From Rhodocyclaceae bacterium UBA5602 (lineage in GTDB: Bacteria; Pseudomonadota; Gammaproteobacteria; Burkholderiales; Rhodocyclaceae), in contig DILC01000034.1 in the NCBI GenBank assembly GCA_002424865.1, forward strand, positions 1 through 64,000: 64,000 bases of DNA. Direction: 5' to 3'. Both the position numbers and the translations under genes were made by a program. A model generated the notes under the pieces. It was not told the origin of the DNA. It was given only the letters and a program-made list of their open reading frames with translations, and searched no databases. Of the stretch, positions 1 through 8,610 are shown one piece after another; the stretch's first letter is position 1; every line of letters starts with the position of its first letter.

Positions 1-2
1 CC

Positions 3-965
3 GACAGTCCCCAATTGCTGGATGCCTGGCTCAACCTGCGTTATTGGGATAAAGCACAGCTAAAAATAGGCCAGTACAAGATGCCGATTGGGCTCGAAGA
101 ACTCACGAGCTCCCGATTTATCAATTTTCAAGAGCGCTCGCTGGCAATGAACCTGGTGCCAGGCTATGACCGGGGCATTCAGTTGCATGGCAACCCCACC
201 AAAGGCACCACCTATGCCGTTGCCATATCCAACGGCAACCTGGGCGCCAATACCTTGCAGAACAAGACTGAACCTGACAAAGCCAATGACGGCAAGGATG
301 TCACGGGCCGATTTACGGCCAATATCGCTGAGCTAATGGGCATTAAAGATACGGTGATCCATCTAGGCGCAGCGTTCTCGCGCGGTGAGGTTGATGGTGA
401 CGGCGGCACGGTGAAATTGCGCACCGAAGGCCGGGGCGCCACTTTCCTTGAAACCAATGCCTTTAAAAAGGGCGACAAGATCAAAACTGATCGAAATGCA
501 CTGGAACTCAGCTTGTCTTCCGGCCCGGTCAAATTTACCTCTGAATATGTCAACATTGGATACGATGGCAAAGTCAATGGAGTCGATGGCAACCGGGAGA
601 TCGACTCCTGGTATGCGGCAGTTAACTGGAACATCACCGGCGAGAGCTACGCGCCTACCTATAAAGGCGGCAAATTCGGCAGTCGCTTAAAGCCCAAGCA
701 AAACTTCCGCCCAGGTAGTGGTGGATGGGGTGCATGGGAGGTGGGTTTGCGCTATAGCGAATTAGATGGCAGTGACTTTGCCGGACAGGTCAAAGCCGCT
801 TCGAGTGCCACCAAAGCTTCTGCATGGACAGCAGGCCTGAAGTGGATCGTCAACCCCCACACGCGCTTCTTGCTCAATTACGTCTCAACCGACTTTGACG
901 GCGTGAAAGTGGGCGGAGAGGACAGCGAAAAAGCCATTACCCTCCGCGGCCAGTTCGATTTTTAA
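3..965 (+). CDS. OprO/OprP-type anion/phosphate-selective porin, 3' part
   Basis: The reading frame is open from the left window edge, so the start lies outside; about 320 C-terminal residues are visible. The stretch IGQYKMPIGLEELTSSR followed by ERSLAMNLVPGYDRGIQLHG is typical of the phosphate-selective porin O/P family, trimeric outer-membrane beta barrels that pass phosphate, polyphosphate or related anions. The protein ends in ...RGQFDF; a terminal aromatic residue is the usual outer-membrane assembly signal. It lies 106 bases upstream of phnD on the same strand. This suggests, but does not prove, that it serves as the outer-membrane entry for phosphonates or phosphate. Substrate preference cannot be read from the sequence. 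Confidence 0.85.
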   Translation, partial: DSPQLLDAWLNLRYWDKAQLKIGQYKMPIGLEELTSSRFINFQERSLAMNLVPGYDRGIQLHGNPTKGTTYAVAISNGNLGANTLQNKTEPDKANDGKDVTGRFTANIAELMGIKDTVIHLGAAFSRGEVDGDGGTVKLRTEGRGATFLETNAFKKGDKIKTDRNALELSLSSGPVKFTSEYVNIGYDGKVNGVDGNREIDSWYAAVNWNITGESYAPTYKGGKFGSRLKPKQNFRPGSGGWGAWEVGLRYSELDGSDFAGQVKAASSATKASAWTAGLKWIVNPHTRFLLNYVSTDFDGVKVGGEDSEKAITLRGQFDF

Positions 966-1071
966 GCCCATTAAACAACCCAAATAGTCAAACAGTCCAG
1001 CGTGTTCGGATAGGGCCGTATCCCCGTTTGAGCACGCGATTGACGTCCATATCCTGACAGGAGAATTGCCA

Positions 1072-2004
1072 ATGAAACATAAGCCCACTCTTATCGCTAC
1101 CGCCATCGCTTCGTTTTTGATAATCACGCTTCCCGTTGCCGCACAAGCGGCTGACACCAGGATTACCGCACCCTTGCGCGTGATGCTGGTACCGGCCGAC
1201 GGTGGTACCGAAGACGGAACCAAGGCTGATTTTCAACCGATTTTCAACGCGATCACTCGCTCCACCGGCATACTTTTTGACATTAAAGTTGGCCAAAGCT
1301 ATGGTGCCGTGGTCGAGGCGATGTGCGCCAAAAAAGCAGACATCGCATGGTTCGGCCCTGCCTCTTATATCCCGGCACGTGACCGCGGTTGCGCCAAGTT
1401 ACTGGCGGTAGCTGTTGAAAAAGGCCAGTCCGTCTATTACTCCGGGTTGTTCACTGTACGCGGTTCATCGCTAAAAACTCTGAAGGACACCAAGGGCGAG
1501 CGCCTGGCTTTGGGCGATGTCAATTCCACCTCCAGCTTTCTGTATCCGGTTGGCATGCTGATGGATGCAGGGGTTGATCCGGCACGCGACATGCAGCAGA
1601 TCATTCTGGCAGGCAGCCACGCCAATGTGCTTACCGCATTGGCTGAAGGCAGGGTCGATGTCGGTGGCGCGTCATTCGACTCTTTTGAGAAGGCGGTCAA
1701 AGCTGGTGCCATCGACCCGAACAAGGTGCGCGTGTTAGCCAAGAGCGATCCGATTCCCTACCCCCCCATCGCCATGCACCCGGAACTTCCAGCGGCGGTT
1801 CAAAAACAGTTGAAGGATGCGTTTAGCACAGTGCACCAGGCACCAGGCATTACGCCTGACCAGGTTCGCGGCTATGGTGGCCACAAAGTGGATCGCTACG
1901 ATGTCAACTTCCCGGAATCGGGCATGGACGCGCCAGCCAAGAAGATGGTGATGGTCAACGAGCAAGTAAAAACCGCAATCATTAAAAAGGCTTCCAACCG
2001 CTAA
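1072..2004 (+). CDS. phnD: PhnD-type phosphonate/phosphate ABC transporter periplasmic binding protein
   Basis: A 310-residue protein with a signal peptide (positive MKHK start, hydrophobic core, cleavage after VAAQA around residue 26). The mature part has features of the PhnD/PtxB/HtxB family: RVMLVPADGG near the N-terminus, a GQSYGAVVEAM segment, and the ADIAWFGPASYIPA strand that lines the ligand pocket. It binds phosphonate-type ligands in the periplasm and delivers them to PhnE/PhnC. The ATG at 1072 was chosen over an in-frame TTG six bases upstream because AGGAGA at 1059-1064 sits at the right distance. phnC follows 72 bases later. Confidence 0.93.
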   Translation: MKHKPTLIATAIASFLIITLPVAAQAADTRITAPLRVMLVPADGGTEDGTKADFQPIFNAITRSTGILFDIKVGQSYGAVVEAMCAKKADIAWFGPASYIPARDRGCAKLLAVAVEKGQSVYYSGLFTVRGSSLKTLKDTKGERLALGDVNSTSSFLYPVGMLMDAGVDPARDMQQIILAGSHANVLTALAEGRVDVGGASFDSFEKAVKAGAIDPNKVRVLAKSDPIPYPPIAMHPELPAAVQKQLKDAFSTVHQAPGITPDQVRGYGGHKVDRYDVNFPESGMDAPAKKMVMVNEQVKTAIIKKASNR

Positions 2005-2076
2005 ACCGGTGCGGTGCGGGACGGCCGCGTCCCGCACCAGTTGCCTCACCATAAGACAAGCATCAAGGAAAACATC

Positions 2077-2874
2077 ATGTTGAAATTTCATTCTGTCAGC
2101 AAACGCTTTGACGATGGCACCCAAGCGCTATCGACAATCAATCTCGACATTCCCAAGGGACAGTTTTGCGTCCTGTTGGGACCGTCTGGCGCAGGTAAAT
2201 CCACCTTGTTATATATGGCCAACGGCTTGGTGACGAGCACCACCGGGCAGGTCGAAATCGACGGCAAGATGCTCAATCGCACCAATATCAAATCTATTCG
2301 GCAGACGGTCGGGATGGTGCATCAGCAATTCAATCTGACGCCGCGCCTGTCGGTGGCGATGAATGTGTTGTCCGGTGCGCTACCGTTTGTTTCTTATTTG
2401 CGTGCGGCAGTCATGTGGTATCCACGCGCACTGCGCGAGCGTGCCTGCAACTTGCTTGCTGAAGTCGGTCTGGCACCTGAGCATTTATCGCGCCGGGTGT
2501 CTGAACTCTCAGGTGGCCAGCAACAGCGCGTCGGTATTGCCCGCGCTTTCATGCTGGAACCGCGATTGCTGCTTGCGGATGAACCCGTAGCAAGCCTGGA
2601 TCCCAGAGTCAGCCGCGAGATCATGGCATTGCTGCGCGATGAAGCCAAACGACGCGGTACCACCGTAGTGTGCAGCCTGCATCAACCCGAACTCGCGGTG
2701 GAATTCGCCGACCGCATCATTGCACTCAAGGGCGGCAAGCTGGTTTTTGATGGCTCGCCTGATGAACTGGTTGCAGCCGGTCTTGATGGCATTTATCAGC
2801 TTGACGCACCCAAACCGACACCGGCCAACCCCGCTTTGCATGTCGCTCCGCAAATACTGGAGGCCTTGGCTTGA
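2077..2874 (+). CDS. phnC: Phosphonate ABC transporter ATP-binding protein
   Basis: A 265-residue ABC ATPase that should energise phosphonate import. Walker A GPSGAGKST lies near residue 36, the signature is LSGGQQQRVGIARA, Walker B is LLLADEPVASLD, and the switch histidine is in CSLHQPELAVEF. The length and the NIKSIRQTVGMVHQQFNLTPRLSV segment around the Q-loop fit the PhnC subfamily. The ATG at 2077 has an AAGGAA ribosome site at 2065-2070; an upstream in-frame start at 2014 would add 21 residues unlike the family. It lies between phnD and phnE, so binding protein, ATPase and permease form one operon. Confidence 0.95.
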   Translation: MLKFHSVSKRFDDGTQALSTINLDIPKGQFCVLLGPSGAGKSTLLYMANGLVTSTTGQVEIDGKMLNRTNIKSIRQTVGMVHQQFNLTPRLSVAMNVLSGALPFVSYLRAAVMWYPRALRERACNLLAEVGLAPEHLSRRVSELSGGQQQRVGIARAFMLEPRLLLADEPVASLDPRVSREIMALLRDEAKRRGTTVVCSLHQPELAVEFADRIIALKGGKLVFDGSPDELVAAGLDGIYQLDAPKPTPANPALHVAPQILEALA

Positions 2875-2884
2875 AGGATACCTA

Positions 2885-3904
2885 ATGAAATCTTCTTCAC
2901 ACAATTTGCCAAAGATCAGCCCGGACTGGCAACTTACCCAGCCGTGGACTGCCAAACACCTGTTTATAGGCATTGCGCTACTGGCTGTGCTTGCCTTCAC
3001 CGGCTCCCGGCTGGAAATGCCTCGCATGTTCAAAGAGATCGGCGAAGCACTTGGCTACAGTGTCGGCCTCACAGAAAAATCGCCGGTTGCCGCCGGTTTG
3101 GCGCGCATCGGCAATTCTCTTTTTCCCATCCAGATTGCCGAGGTGACGGAAGTCTCGCGCATCGAGAATTTTGATCGTAATAATCTGCCGCTGTTTGCCC
3201 GTATCGAAATACAGGAAACCAAAACTGCCCACCTGAATCATGAAACGCTGCAAATGGAAACAGGCATTGAGAAGAAGGAGATGCTGGTCGCCCCCTTGGG
3301 ATATCTCAAGACAGTGTTGGTGAAAATGGGAGAAACGCTGGAAATTGCACTATGGGCTACGGTGTTGGCAATATTATTGTCTATTCCGCTGGCCTATTAC
3401 GCCGCCAGCAATTACTCTCCCAACAAGCTGACTTATTTCCTGGCGCGTTCCAGCATCAGTTTGCTGCGCTCAGTCCCTGAGCTTATTACCGCGCTCTTCC
3501 TGGTGCTGGCCTTCGGTTTTGGCCCCATTGCCGGAGTGCTGGCGCTGGCGCTGCATGCGGCCGGATTTCTGGGCAAGTTCTACGCCGAAGACATCGAGAA
3601 TGCCGATCGCAAGCCGCAACAATCGCTAGAGGCCATCGGTGCTGGCAAGCTCAAAACGCTGTGGTATGGGGTACTGCCGCAAGTCATTCCGCAATACGTA
3701 GCCTACAACCTCTACATCCTTGACCGCAATGTACGCATGGCGACAGTGATCGGGCTGGTTGGCGCAGGCGGCATCGGCCAGGAACTGAAAGGCCGTTTCG
3801 ACATGTTTCATTTTTCCCATGTCGGCACCATCCTCGTGGTGATTTTCATCACCGTACTGCTGCTGGACCAGTTCTCGGCGCGTACTCGAAAGAAACTGCT
3901 ATGA
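2885..3904 (+). CDS. phnE: Phosphonate ABC transporter permease with a long periplasmic insert
   Basis: A 339-residue inner-membrane permease. The C-terminal half carries the usual PhnE transmembrane core and the cytoplasmic coupling loop EAIGAGKLKTLWYGVLPQV, then VGLVGAGGIGQEL. After the first membrane helix (about residues 25-41) comes a soluble segment of about 105 residues before the second helix near residue 150. E. coli PhnE has only about 35 residues there, so this one carries about 70 extra, and the total exceeds the usual 260-280. The start ATG at 2885 follows AAGGAT; a longer open frame back to 2720 overlaps phnC and is not family-like. The end overlaps phnG by ATGA. Confidence 0.92.
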   Translation: MKSSSHNLPKISPDWQLTQPWTAKHLFIGIALLAVLAFTGSRLEMPRMFKEIGEALGYSVGLTEKSPVAAGLARIGNSLFPIQIAEVTEVSRIENFDRNNLPLFARIEIQETKTAHLNHETLQMETGIEKKEMLVAPLGYLKTVLVKMGETLEIALWATVLAILLSIPLAYYAASNYSPNKLTYFLARSSISLLRSVPELITALFLVLAFGFGPIAGVLALALHAAGFLGKFYAEDIENADRKPQQSLEAIGAGKLKTLWYGVLPQVIPQYVAYNLYILDRNVRMATVIGLVGAGGIGQELKGRFDMFHFSHVGTILVVIFITVLLLDQFSARTRKKLL

Positions 3905-4398
3905 ACATACAACCGTCACCCGCACTACCACCGAAATTCTCAGCTGATTTTCCACCTCGAAGCCGCTGGAGCGCACTGCTGGCGCAACTCCCCGCCGAAC
4001 AGGTGCGCACCGCCGCAGCGGCGCTTGCGCTTGAAGTCGTGGATATCACCCTGCCGCAGTCCGGGCTAGGGCTGATGCAATTGAATGATACTGCCCTCAA
4101 TGATAACTTTTACCTGGGCGAAATCCCCATCGCCCGCGCCCATGTCCGGGTGAAGAGTACCGACGGACAAGCGGGTGAAGGGGGCGCTGTGCTGCTGGAT
4201 GACCGCGCCCGGCTGGCGCGTGCCATTGCCATACTCGATGCTGTGCTCGCCGCACAGTTACCCGGCTGGGAAAGCGCAGCAACACTGGTAGAGCAGGGTA
4301 TGGCCGTGCATGAACAACTCATGCAAGCCCGCCGTGCGCTGCTTGCGCGCACACATGTTGATTTCAGCCTCCTGGGGCAAGAAGAGGAGGGGGAATGA
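3901..4398 (+). CDS. phnG: C-P lyase core subunit PhnG
   Basis: A 165-residue protein matching PhnG in size and in the segments RSRWSALLAQLP, LNDTALNDNFYLGEIPIARAHV and GGAVLLDDRARLARAIAILDAVL. PhnG is a structural subunit of the PhnG2H2I2J2 complex that, with PhnK and PhnL, converts phosphonates to ribose-linked intermediates. Its ATG overlaps the phnE stop (ATGA at 3901-3904) and its own stop overlaps the phnH start in the same way, so translation is probably coupled. No unusual feature was seen in the chain. Confidence 0.93.
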   Translation: MNIQPSPALPPKFSADFPPRSRWSALLAQLPAEQVRTAAAALALEVVDITLPQSGLGLMQLNDTALNDNFYLGEIPIARAHVRVKSTDGQAGEGGAVLLDDRARLARAIAILDAVLAAQLPGWESAATLVEQGMAVHEQLMQARRALLARTHVDFSLLGQEEEGE

Positions 4399-4997
4399 AG
4401 TTAACTGAAATAAACGTCGCCCATATGACAACTGACAAGGCAAATGGCATGACCGATTCGACCGTGTGGCAAGCGCAGACTCAGCAGCGGCTGTTCCGCC
4501 TCCTGCTGGATGCTTTTGCTTACCCTGGTCGTCTATTTGATGCAACAGGCAGCGGTACAACTGCTCGCCTCGCCATTTTGGCCACGTTGCTTGACGCCGA
4601 GGTAGATCTAGCTGATCCGCATAAGCTTGTCGCCCGTGAAGACTGGCTGCGGTTGATGGCAGCCGCGGCCGCACCAGAACAAGCCCGCTTCATTGTCGCC
4701 GATGCCGCGCGGACACCGGATTTCACGCCTGCGCCCGGCAGCCTGGAATCCCCTGAGTTTGGCGCCACGCTGGTGCTCGAAGTCCGGCAACTTGGTGCAG
4801 GCAAGCCCTTGCTGCTCACCGGGCCGGGCATTGCATCGCAAACCCGGCTGGCGGTACAGGGCTTGCACCCGGCATGGATCGAACAACGGGCGGAATGGGT
4901 GTCGGCCTATCCGCTGGGCGCAGACATCATTCTGTGCGACGCCAGGAGTTTTGCGGCGTTGCCCCGTACCACCCAGATTGTTTGGGAGGAAGGCTAA
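4395..4997 (+). CDS. phnH: C-P lyase core subunit PhnH
   Basis: A 200-residue protein. Family features include the N-terminal QQRLFRLLLDAFAYPGR segment, followed by LATLLDAEVDL and the C-terminal SAYPLGADIILCDARSFAALPRTTQI. PhnH is the PLP-transferase-fold subunit without PLP that sits in the C-P lyase core complex. The start at 4395 overlaps phnG by four bases. Internal ATGs at 4423 and 4450 are possible later starts, since the first 18 residues are not clearly conserved. The stop shares one base with the phnI start (TAATG). Confidence 0.92.
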   Translation: MKLTEINVAHMTTDKANGMTDSTVWQAQTQQRLFRLLLDAFAYPGRLFDATGSGTTARLAILATLLDAEVDLADPHKLVAREDWLRLMAAAAAPEQARFIVADAARTPDFTPAPGSLESPEFGATLVLEVRQLGAGKPLLLTGPGIASQTRLAVQGLHPAWIEQRAEWVSAYPLGADIILCDARSFAALPRTTQIVWEEG

Positions 4998-6121
4998 TGG
5001 GCTATGTGGCTATCAAAGGTGGCAAGGCTGCCATCGAGGGCGCTGCTGCCGCAACGGACTATCTGCGTGCATGCAATAGCGAGCGAGAGGCACCGCTCGC
5101 ACTGGGTGCCATCGAAGGGCAGCTGCGTTTACTGGTCTCGCGTGCCGTGTCCGAGGGGGGACTATATCACCCCAAACTGGCGGCACTGGCCATCAAGCAA
5201 TTCCAGGGCGACACGTTGGAAGCGGCGTTTGCGCTGCGCGCTTATCGGTCGACCAAGCCGCGCCTTCTGGAAACACCGCCGCAAAATACCGCAAAAATGC
5301 GTGTCATCCGTCGTATTTCTTCTGCCTTCAAGGACATCCCCGGCGGTCAAATGCTGGGGCCGACTTACGATTATGCGCTGCGGTTGTTAAACCTCGGACT
5401 GGTCAATGAAGACCCTGGGGTTTTCCGCGCCATTGCGCGTCGTTTTCTGGATGATGCGCCCGAAAATGAACTGCCGGACAGCTTCCCAAAAGTGCTGGAT
5501 GCGTTGCGTGCCGAAGGTTTGCTGCCAGCGCTTAAACCTGTCGCCGGCACATCATTCGACGTCACGCGCCAATCATTGATTTTTCCTGTGCCGCGCTCTG
5601 CCGCCCTTGCCACGATGGCGCGGGCGGAGACGGGTTCGCTGCTTGCCATCGCCTACTCTAATATGCGTGGCTACGGCGATGTACACCCTACCATCGCCGA
5701 ACTGCGGGTAGGCTATGTACCCGTCATGCTGCCGCATCCGGTGACTGGTGAGCCGATGGAAGCGGGCGAAGCGCTGATGACCGAATGCGAAGTGGTCGCC
5801 ATGTTCGAAGGTGATGACCAAGGCGGCAAGCCCGCCTTCACTTTAGGCTATGGCGCCTGTTTTGGCCACAACGAAGTCAAGGCCATCAGCATGGCGATTC
5901 TCGACCGGGCGCTGCAAAAAGGCATGAAGGACGGCGCAACCAACCCGTCAGAAGACCCGGAATTCGTGTTGCTGCATGTGGATGGCGTGGATTCAATGGG
6001 CTTTGCCTCGCACTACAAAATGCCGCACTACGTCACCTTCCAGTCCGACATGGATCGCCTGCGCAACACGCAAGCCAAGGCGCAACAAAAGGATATTCCG
6101 CAGAAAAAGGACACCGCATGA
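4997..6121 (+). CDS. phnI: C-P lyase core subunit PhnI (nucleosidase component)
   Basis: A 374-residue protein beginning MGYVAIKGGKAAIEGA, the classic PhnI N-terminus. It continues with GPTYDYALRLLNLGL, SFDVTRQSLIFPVPRSA and, near the C-terminus, HVDGVDSMGFASHYKMPHYVTFQSD. With PhnG, PhnH and PhnL it displaces adenine from ATP with a phosphonate to give the ribose-1-phosphonate 5-triphosphate. The ATG at 4997 overlaps the phnH stop; the frame is open back to 4874 inside phnH but only the later start fits the family. It ends with an ATGA overlap into phnJ. Confidence 0.95.
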   Translation: MGYVAIKGGKAAIEGAAAATDYLRACNSEREAPLALGAIEGQLRLLVSRAVSEGGLYHPKLAALAIKQFQGDTLEAAFALRAYRSTKPRLLETPPQNTAKMRVIRRISSAFKDIPGGQMLGPTYDYALRLLNLGLVNEDPGVFRAIARRFLDDAPENELPDSFPKVLDALRAEGLLPALKPVAGTSFDVTRQSLIFPVPRSAALATMARAETGSLLAIAYSNMRGYGDVHPTIAELRVGYVPVMLPHPVTGEPMEAGEALMTECEVVAMFEGDDQGGKPAFTLGYGACFGHNEVKAISMAILDRALQKGMKDGATNPSEDPEFVLLHVDGVDSMGFASHYKMPHYVTFQSDMDRLRNTQAKAQQKDIPQKKDTA

Positions 6122-7047
6122 ACACCACCTATGAATTGCCCTTGGATGAGGCTGGCTATGCTTTTGGCTTCATGGATGAATACGCCAAGAAAGAGGTGCG
6201 CCGTACCATCCTCAAGGCAATCTGCATCCCCGGCTACCAAACGCCTTACGCCTCGCGCGAAATGCCGATGGGGCGCGGCTTCGGTACGGGCGGCCTGCAA
6301 CTGACCCTGTCACTGATAGGTAGCGACGACACCCTGAAGGTTATCGACCAGGGGGCGGACGATTCGGTCAATGCCGTGAATCTGCGCCAGTTTGTGCAAA
6401 TGACTTGCCCGGGCGTGGATGTCACCGAAAAGACCGAAGAGGCGACCCTGATTCAATCGCGCCATCGCATTCCGGAAAAACCGCTCACAGAAGCGCAGAT
6501 ACTCGTACTGCAAGTTCCCTACCCGGATGCGCTGGTGGTAGTCGAAGCTTCCGAAGCGCGCCGCAAAACCATGCACGGCGAGGCAGATTATTCGCGCCTG
6601 TTGGTGAAGCTCTATGAGGACCTGGTCAAATTCGACGAAATCACTATCTCCCACCGTTACCCGACGCGCGTACACGGTCATTACATCATCGACCCATCGC
6701 CGATTCCGCGCTGGGACGTACCCAAATTACACCAATCGAAGGCATTGATACTGCTGGGCGCAGGGCGTGAGAAAAAAATCTACGCCGTTCCGCCTTACAC
6801 CATTGCCGAGCCGCTGGCATTTGAGGATGTGGTGTTTCGCGTGGAAGATTTCCGTGATGCATCGGGCAACCGCCGCACCTGTTCGCGTTGTGGGGCAAGC
6901 AATAGTTTTTTGGATGAATTCAGCGACGAGGCCGATGGTGAAGCGGACGGAAAAATCTATCAGTGTTCCGACTCGGCTTACTGCGACGAACAATTGGCTC
7001 GTCAAGCATCGGCATATCAAAAACCAAAGACAGAGGAGGCCGCATGA
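6118..7047 (+). CDS. phnJ: PhnJ, radical SAM C-P lyase
   Basis: A 309-residue catalytic subunit that uses a 4Fe-4S cluster and S-adenosylmethionine to break the C-P bond, giving an alkane and the ribose 1,2-cyclic phosphate 5-phosphate. The atypical cluster motif is at the C-terminus: Cys255-x2-Cys258, then Cys283-x5-Cys289, a CX2C-X24-CX5C arrangement. E. coli PhnJ has 21 residues in the long gap; the extra ones here are acidic (EFSDEADGEADG). The N-terminal part MPMGRGFGTGGLQ is strongly conserved in the family. Overlaps of four bases with phnI and phnK show tight operon packing. Confidence 0.96.
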   Translation: MNTTYELPLDEAGYAFGFMDEYAKKEVRRTILKAICIPGYQTPYASREMPMGRGFGTGGLQLTLSLIGSDDTLKVIDQGADDSVNAVNLRQFVQMTCPGVDVTEKTEEATLIQSRHRIPEKPLTEAQILVLQVPYPDALVVVEASEARRKTMHGEADYSRLLVKLYEDLVKFDEITISHRYPTRVHGHYIIDPSPIPRWDVPKLHQSKALILLGAGREKKIYAVPPYTIAEPLAFEDVVFRVEDFRDASGNRRTCSRCGASNSFLDEFSDEADGEADGKIYQCSDSAYCDEQLARQASAYQKPKTEEAA

Positions 7048-7877
7048 GTCGCAAGATTCTGGAAGTTAATAGCCTCACCAAGATTCATGGCACTGGCTGT
7101 CCGTTGTGCCTGGCATCTACCGGCCCGGAAGCCGACACCAATATCTGCCCGTATTGCGGCAGTGTCGTGGCAGCGCACGGCGTCAGTTTCGATCTCTATC
7201 AGGGCGAGATTCTGGGCATCATCGGCGAGTCGGGCAGCGGTAAATCCACCGTCGTCAAGACGCTGTATTTCGACGATGCACCGAGTGCGGGGGAGGCGGT
7301 CTTTTTCGATGAGGATGCGCAATATGACCTCTACAGCCTCAATGCCGCACAGCAGCGCAGCCTGCGCAATAAACGCTTCGGCATGGTCTATCAAAATCCG
7401 CACTTGGGGCTGAATTTCAACGTATCGGCGGGTGGCAATATTGCCGAGCGGCTACTGATGAGCGATGTCGCGAATTACGGCGCTATCCGTGAGCGGGCGC
7501 GAAACCTGCTTGTGCGTACCGAAGTGCTGGAAAATCGCATGGACGAGAACCCTAAAAAGTTCTCCGGCGGTATGCAGCAGCGGGTGCAGATCGCCAAGGC
7601 GCTGGCCACCAGGCCCCCGCTACTCTACCTGGATGAAGTCACCACCGGGCTGGATTTATCCGTCCAAGCCGCCATTCTCGACCTCATTCTTGAAATTCAG
7701 CACGAATTGGGCACGGCGATGATTGTGGTGACCCATGACTTAGGTGTGGTGCGGCTCCTGGCCGGACGCACCCTGGTCATGAAATATGGCCGCGTCATTG
7801 AAACGGGGCTGACCGATCAGATTCTCGAAGACCCTCAGCACGCCTATACCCAGCGGCTGGTGGCCTCAGCCTTATAA
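7044..7877 (+). CDS. phnK: C-P lyase associated ABC ATPase PhnK with a four-cysteine insert
   Basis: A 277-residue ABC-type ATPase that docks on the C-P lyase core and is needed in vivo. Walker A is GESGSGKST (near residue 67), the signature FSGGMQQRVQIAKAL, and Walker B LLYLDEVTTGLD, with Val where ABC proteins usually have Pro. Between the first strand and the Walker A region, residues about 19-43 carry CPLC and CPYCG pairs, a likely zinc-ribbon absent from E. coli PhnK. The ATG at 7044 (GAGGAGG upstream) overlaps phnJ; an open frame to 6963 is inside phnJ. Confidence 0.93.
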   Translation: MSRKILEVNSLTKIHGTGCPLCLASTGPEADTNICPYCGSVVAAHGVSFDLYQGEILGIIGESGSGKSTVVKTLYFDDAPSAGEAVFFDEDAQYDLYSLNAAQQRSLRNKRFGMVYQNPHLGLNFNVSAGGNIAERLLMSDVANYGAIRERARNLLVRTEVLENRMDENPKKFSGGMQQRVQIAKALATRPPLLYLDEVTTGLDLSVQAAILDLILEIQHELGTAMIVVTHDLGVVRLLAGRTLVMKYGRVIETGLTDQILEDPQHAYTQRLVASAL

Positions 7878-7887
7878 GGAGACAGCG

Positions 7888-8610
7888 ATGGACGACATCA
7901 TTCTGTGCGTTGAAGGCTACGCCAAACAGTTTTACCTGCACAGCCGCCAGCGGCTCATTCCATCAGCAGCGCAGGTTGATCTCACCGTGCGTGCCGGGCA
8001 ACTAACCGCATTGATAGGGCCGACAGGCGCTGGCAAATCATCTGTCTTAAAGGGTATCTACCGTACCTACCTGCCGAGTGCCGGACGCCTTATTTACACA
8101 GATGCCCATGGACACAAGCTTGATCTGGCCCTGGCGGGAGAGCATCGCATCCTCGAGCTGCGGCAACGCGAGATTGGCTTTGTCACCCAGTTTCTCCATT
8201 GCCTGCCGCGCCAACCGGCGCTGGATGTCGTGGCTGAGCCGCTAGTGATACGCGGCGCAACGCGGGAGGCAGCACGCAAGCAGGCCGCTGACCTGCTCGA
8301 ACGCCTGGCCGTGCCGCAACGCTTGTGGGGGGTGCCACCGGCTACTTTTTCCGGTGGCGAAAAACAGCGTATCAACCTGGCGCGCGGCCTCATCGCCCGG
8401 CCGCGTCTGTTGCTGCTGGACGAACCCACAGCCAGCCTGGATAGCGCTACGACCGAACACGTCATCACGCTCATTGAGGAAATGAAACAGGATGGCATCG
8501 GCATGATTGCCATCTTCCACCACCCCGCACTGGTTGAACGGCTGGCTGATGCGGTGGTGGCGCTTTCACCGCCCGTTATCGCTGGCGCACTAATCGAGAC
8601 CATCGCATGA
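7888..8610 (+). CDS. phnL: C-P lyase associated ABC ATPase PhnL
   Basis: A 240-residue ABC-type ATPase. Walker A is GPTGAGKSS, the signature FSGGEKQRINLARGL, Walker B LLLLDEPTASLD, and the H-loop is in IAIFHHPALVERLAD. The region IGFVTQFLHCLPRQPALDVVAEPL is characteristic of PhnL. It binds PhnK on the core complex and, with PhnGHI, supports the first step on ATP and phosphonate. A ribosome site AAGGAG lies just upstream, ten bases after the phnK stop. The stop overlaps the phnM start by ATGA. Confidence 0.94.
   Translation: MDDIILCVEGYAKQFYLHSRQRLIPSAAQVDLTVRAGQLTALIGPTGAGKSSVLKGIYRTYLPSAGRLIYTDAHGHKLDLALAGEHRILELRQREIGFVTQFLHCLPRQPALDVVAEPLVIRGATREAARKQAADLLERLAVPQRLWGVPPATFSGGEKQRINLARGLIARPRLLLLDEPTASLDSATTEHVITLIEEMKQDGIGMIAIFHHPALVERLADAVVALSPPVIAGALIETIA

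Noticed and set aside
966..1071. A Pho box upstream of phnD
   Set aside because: No pair of CTGTCAT-like repeats at 11-base spacing was found; only a small GGATA/TATCC dyad is visible.
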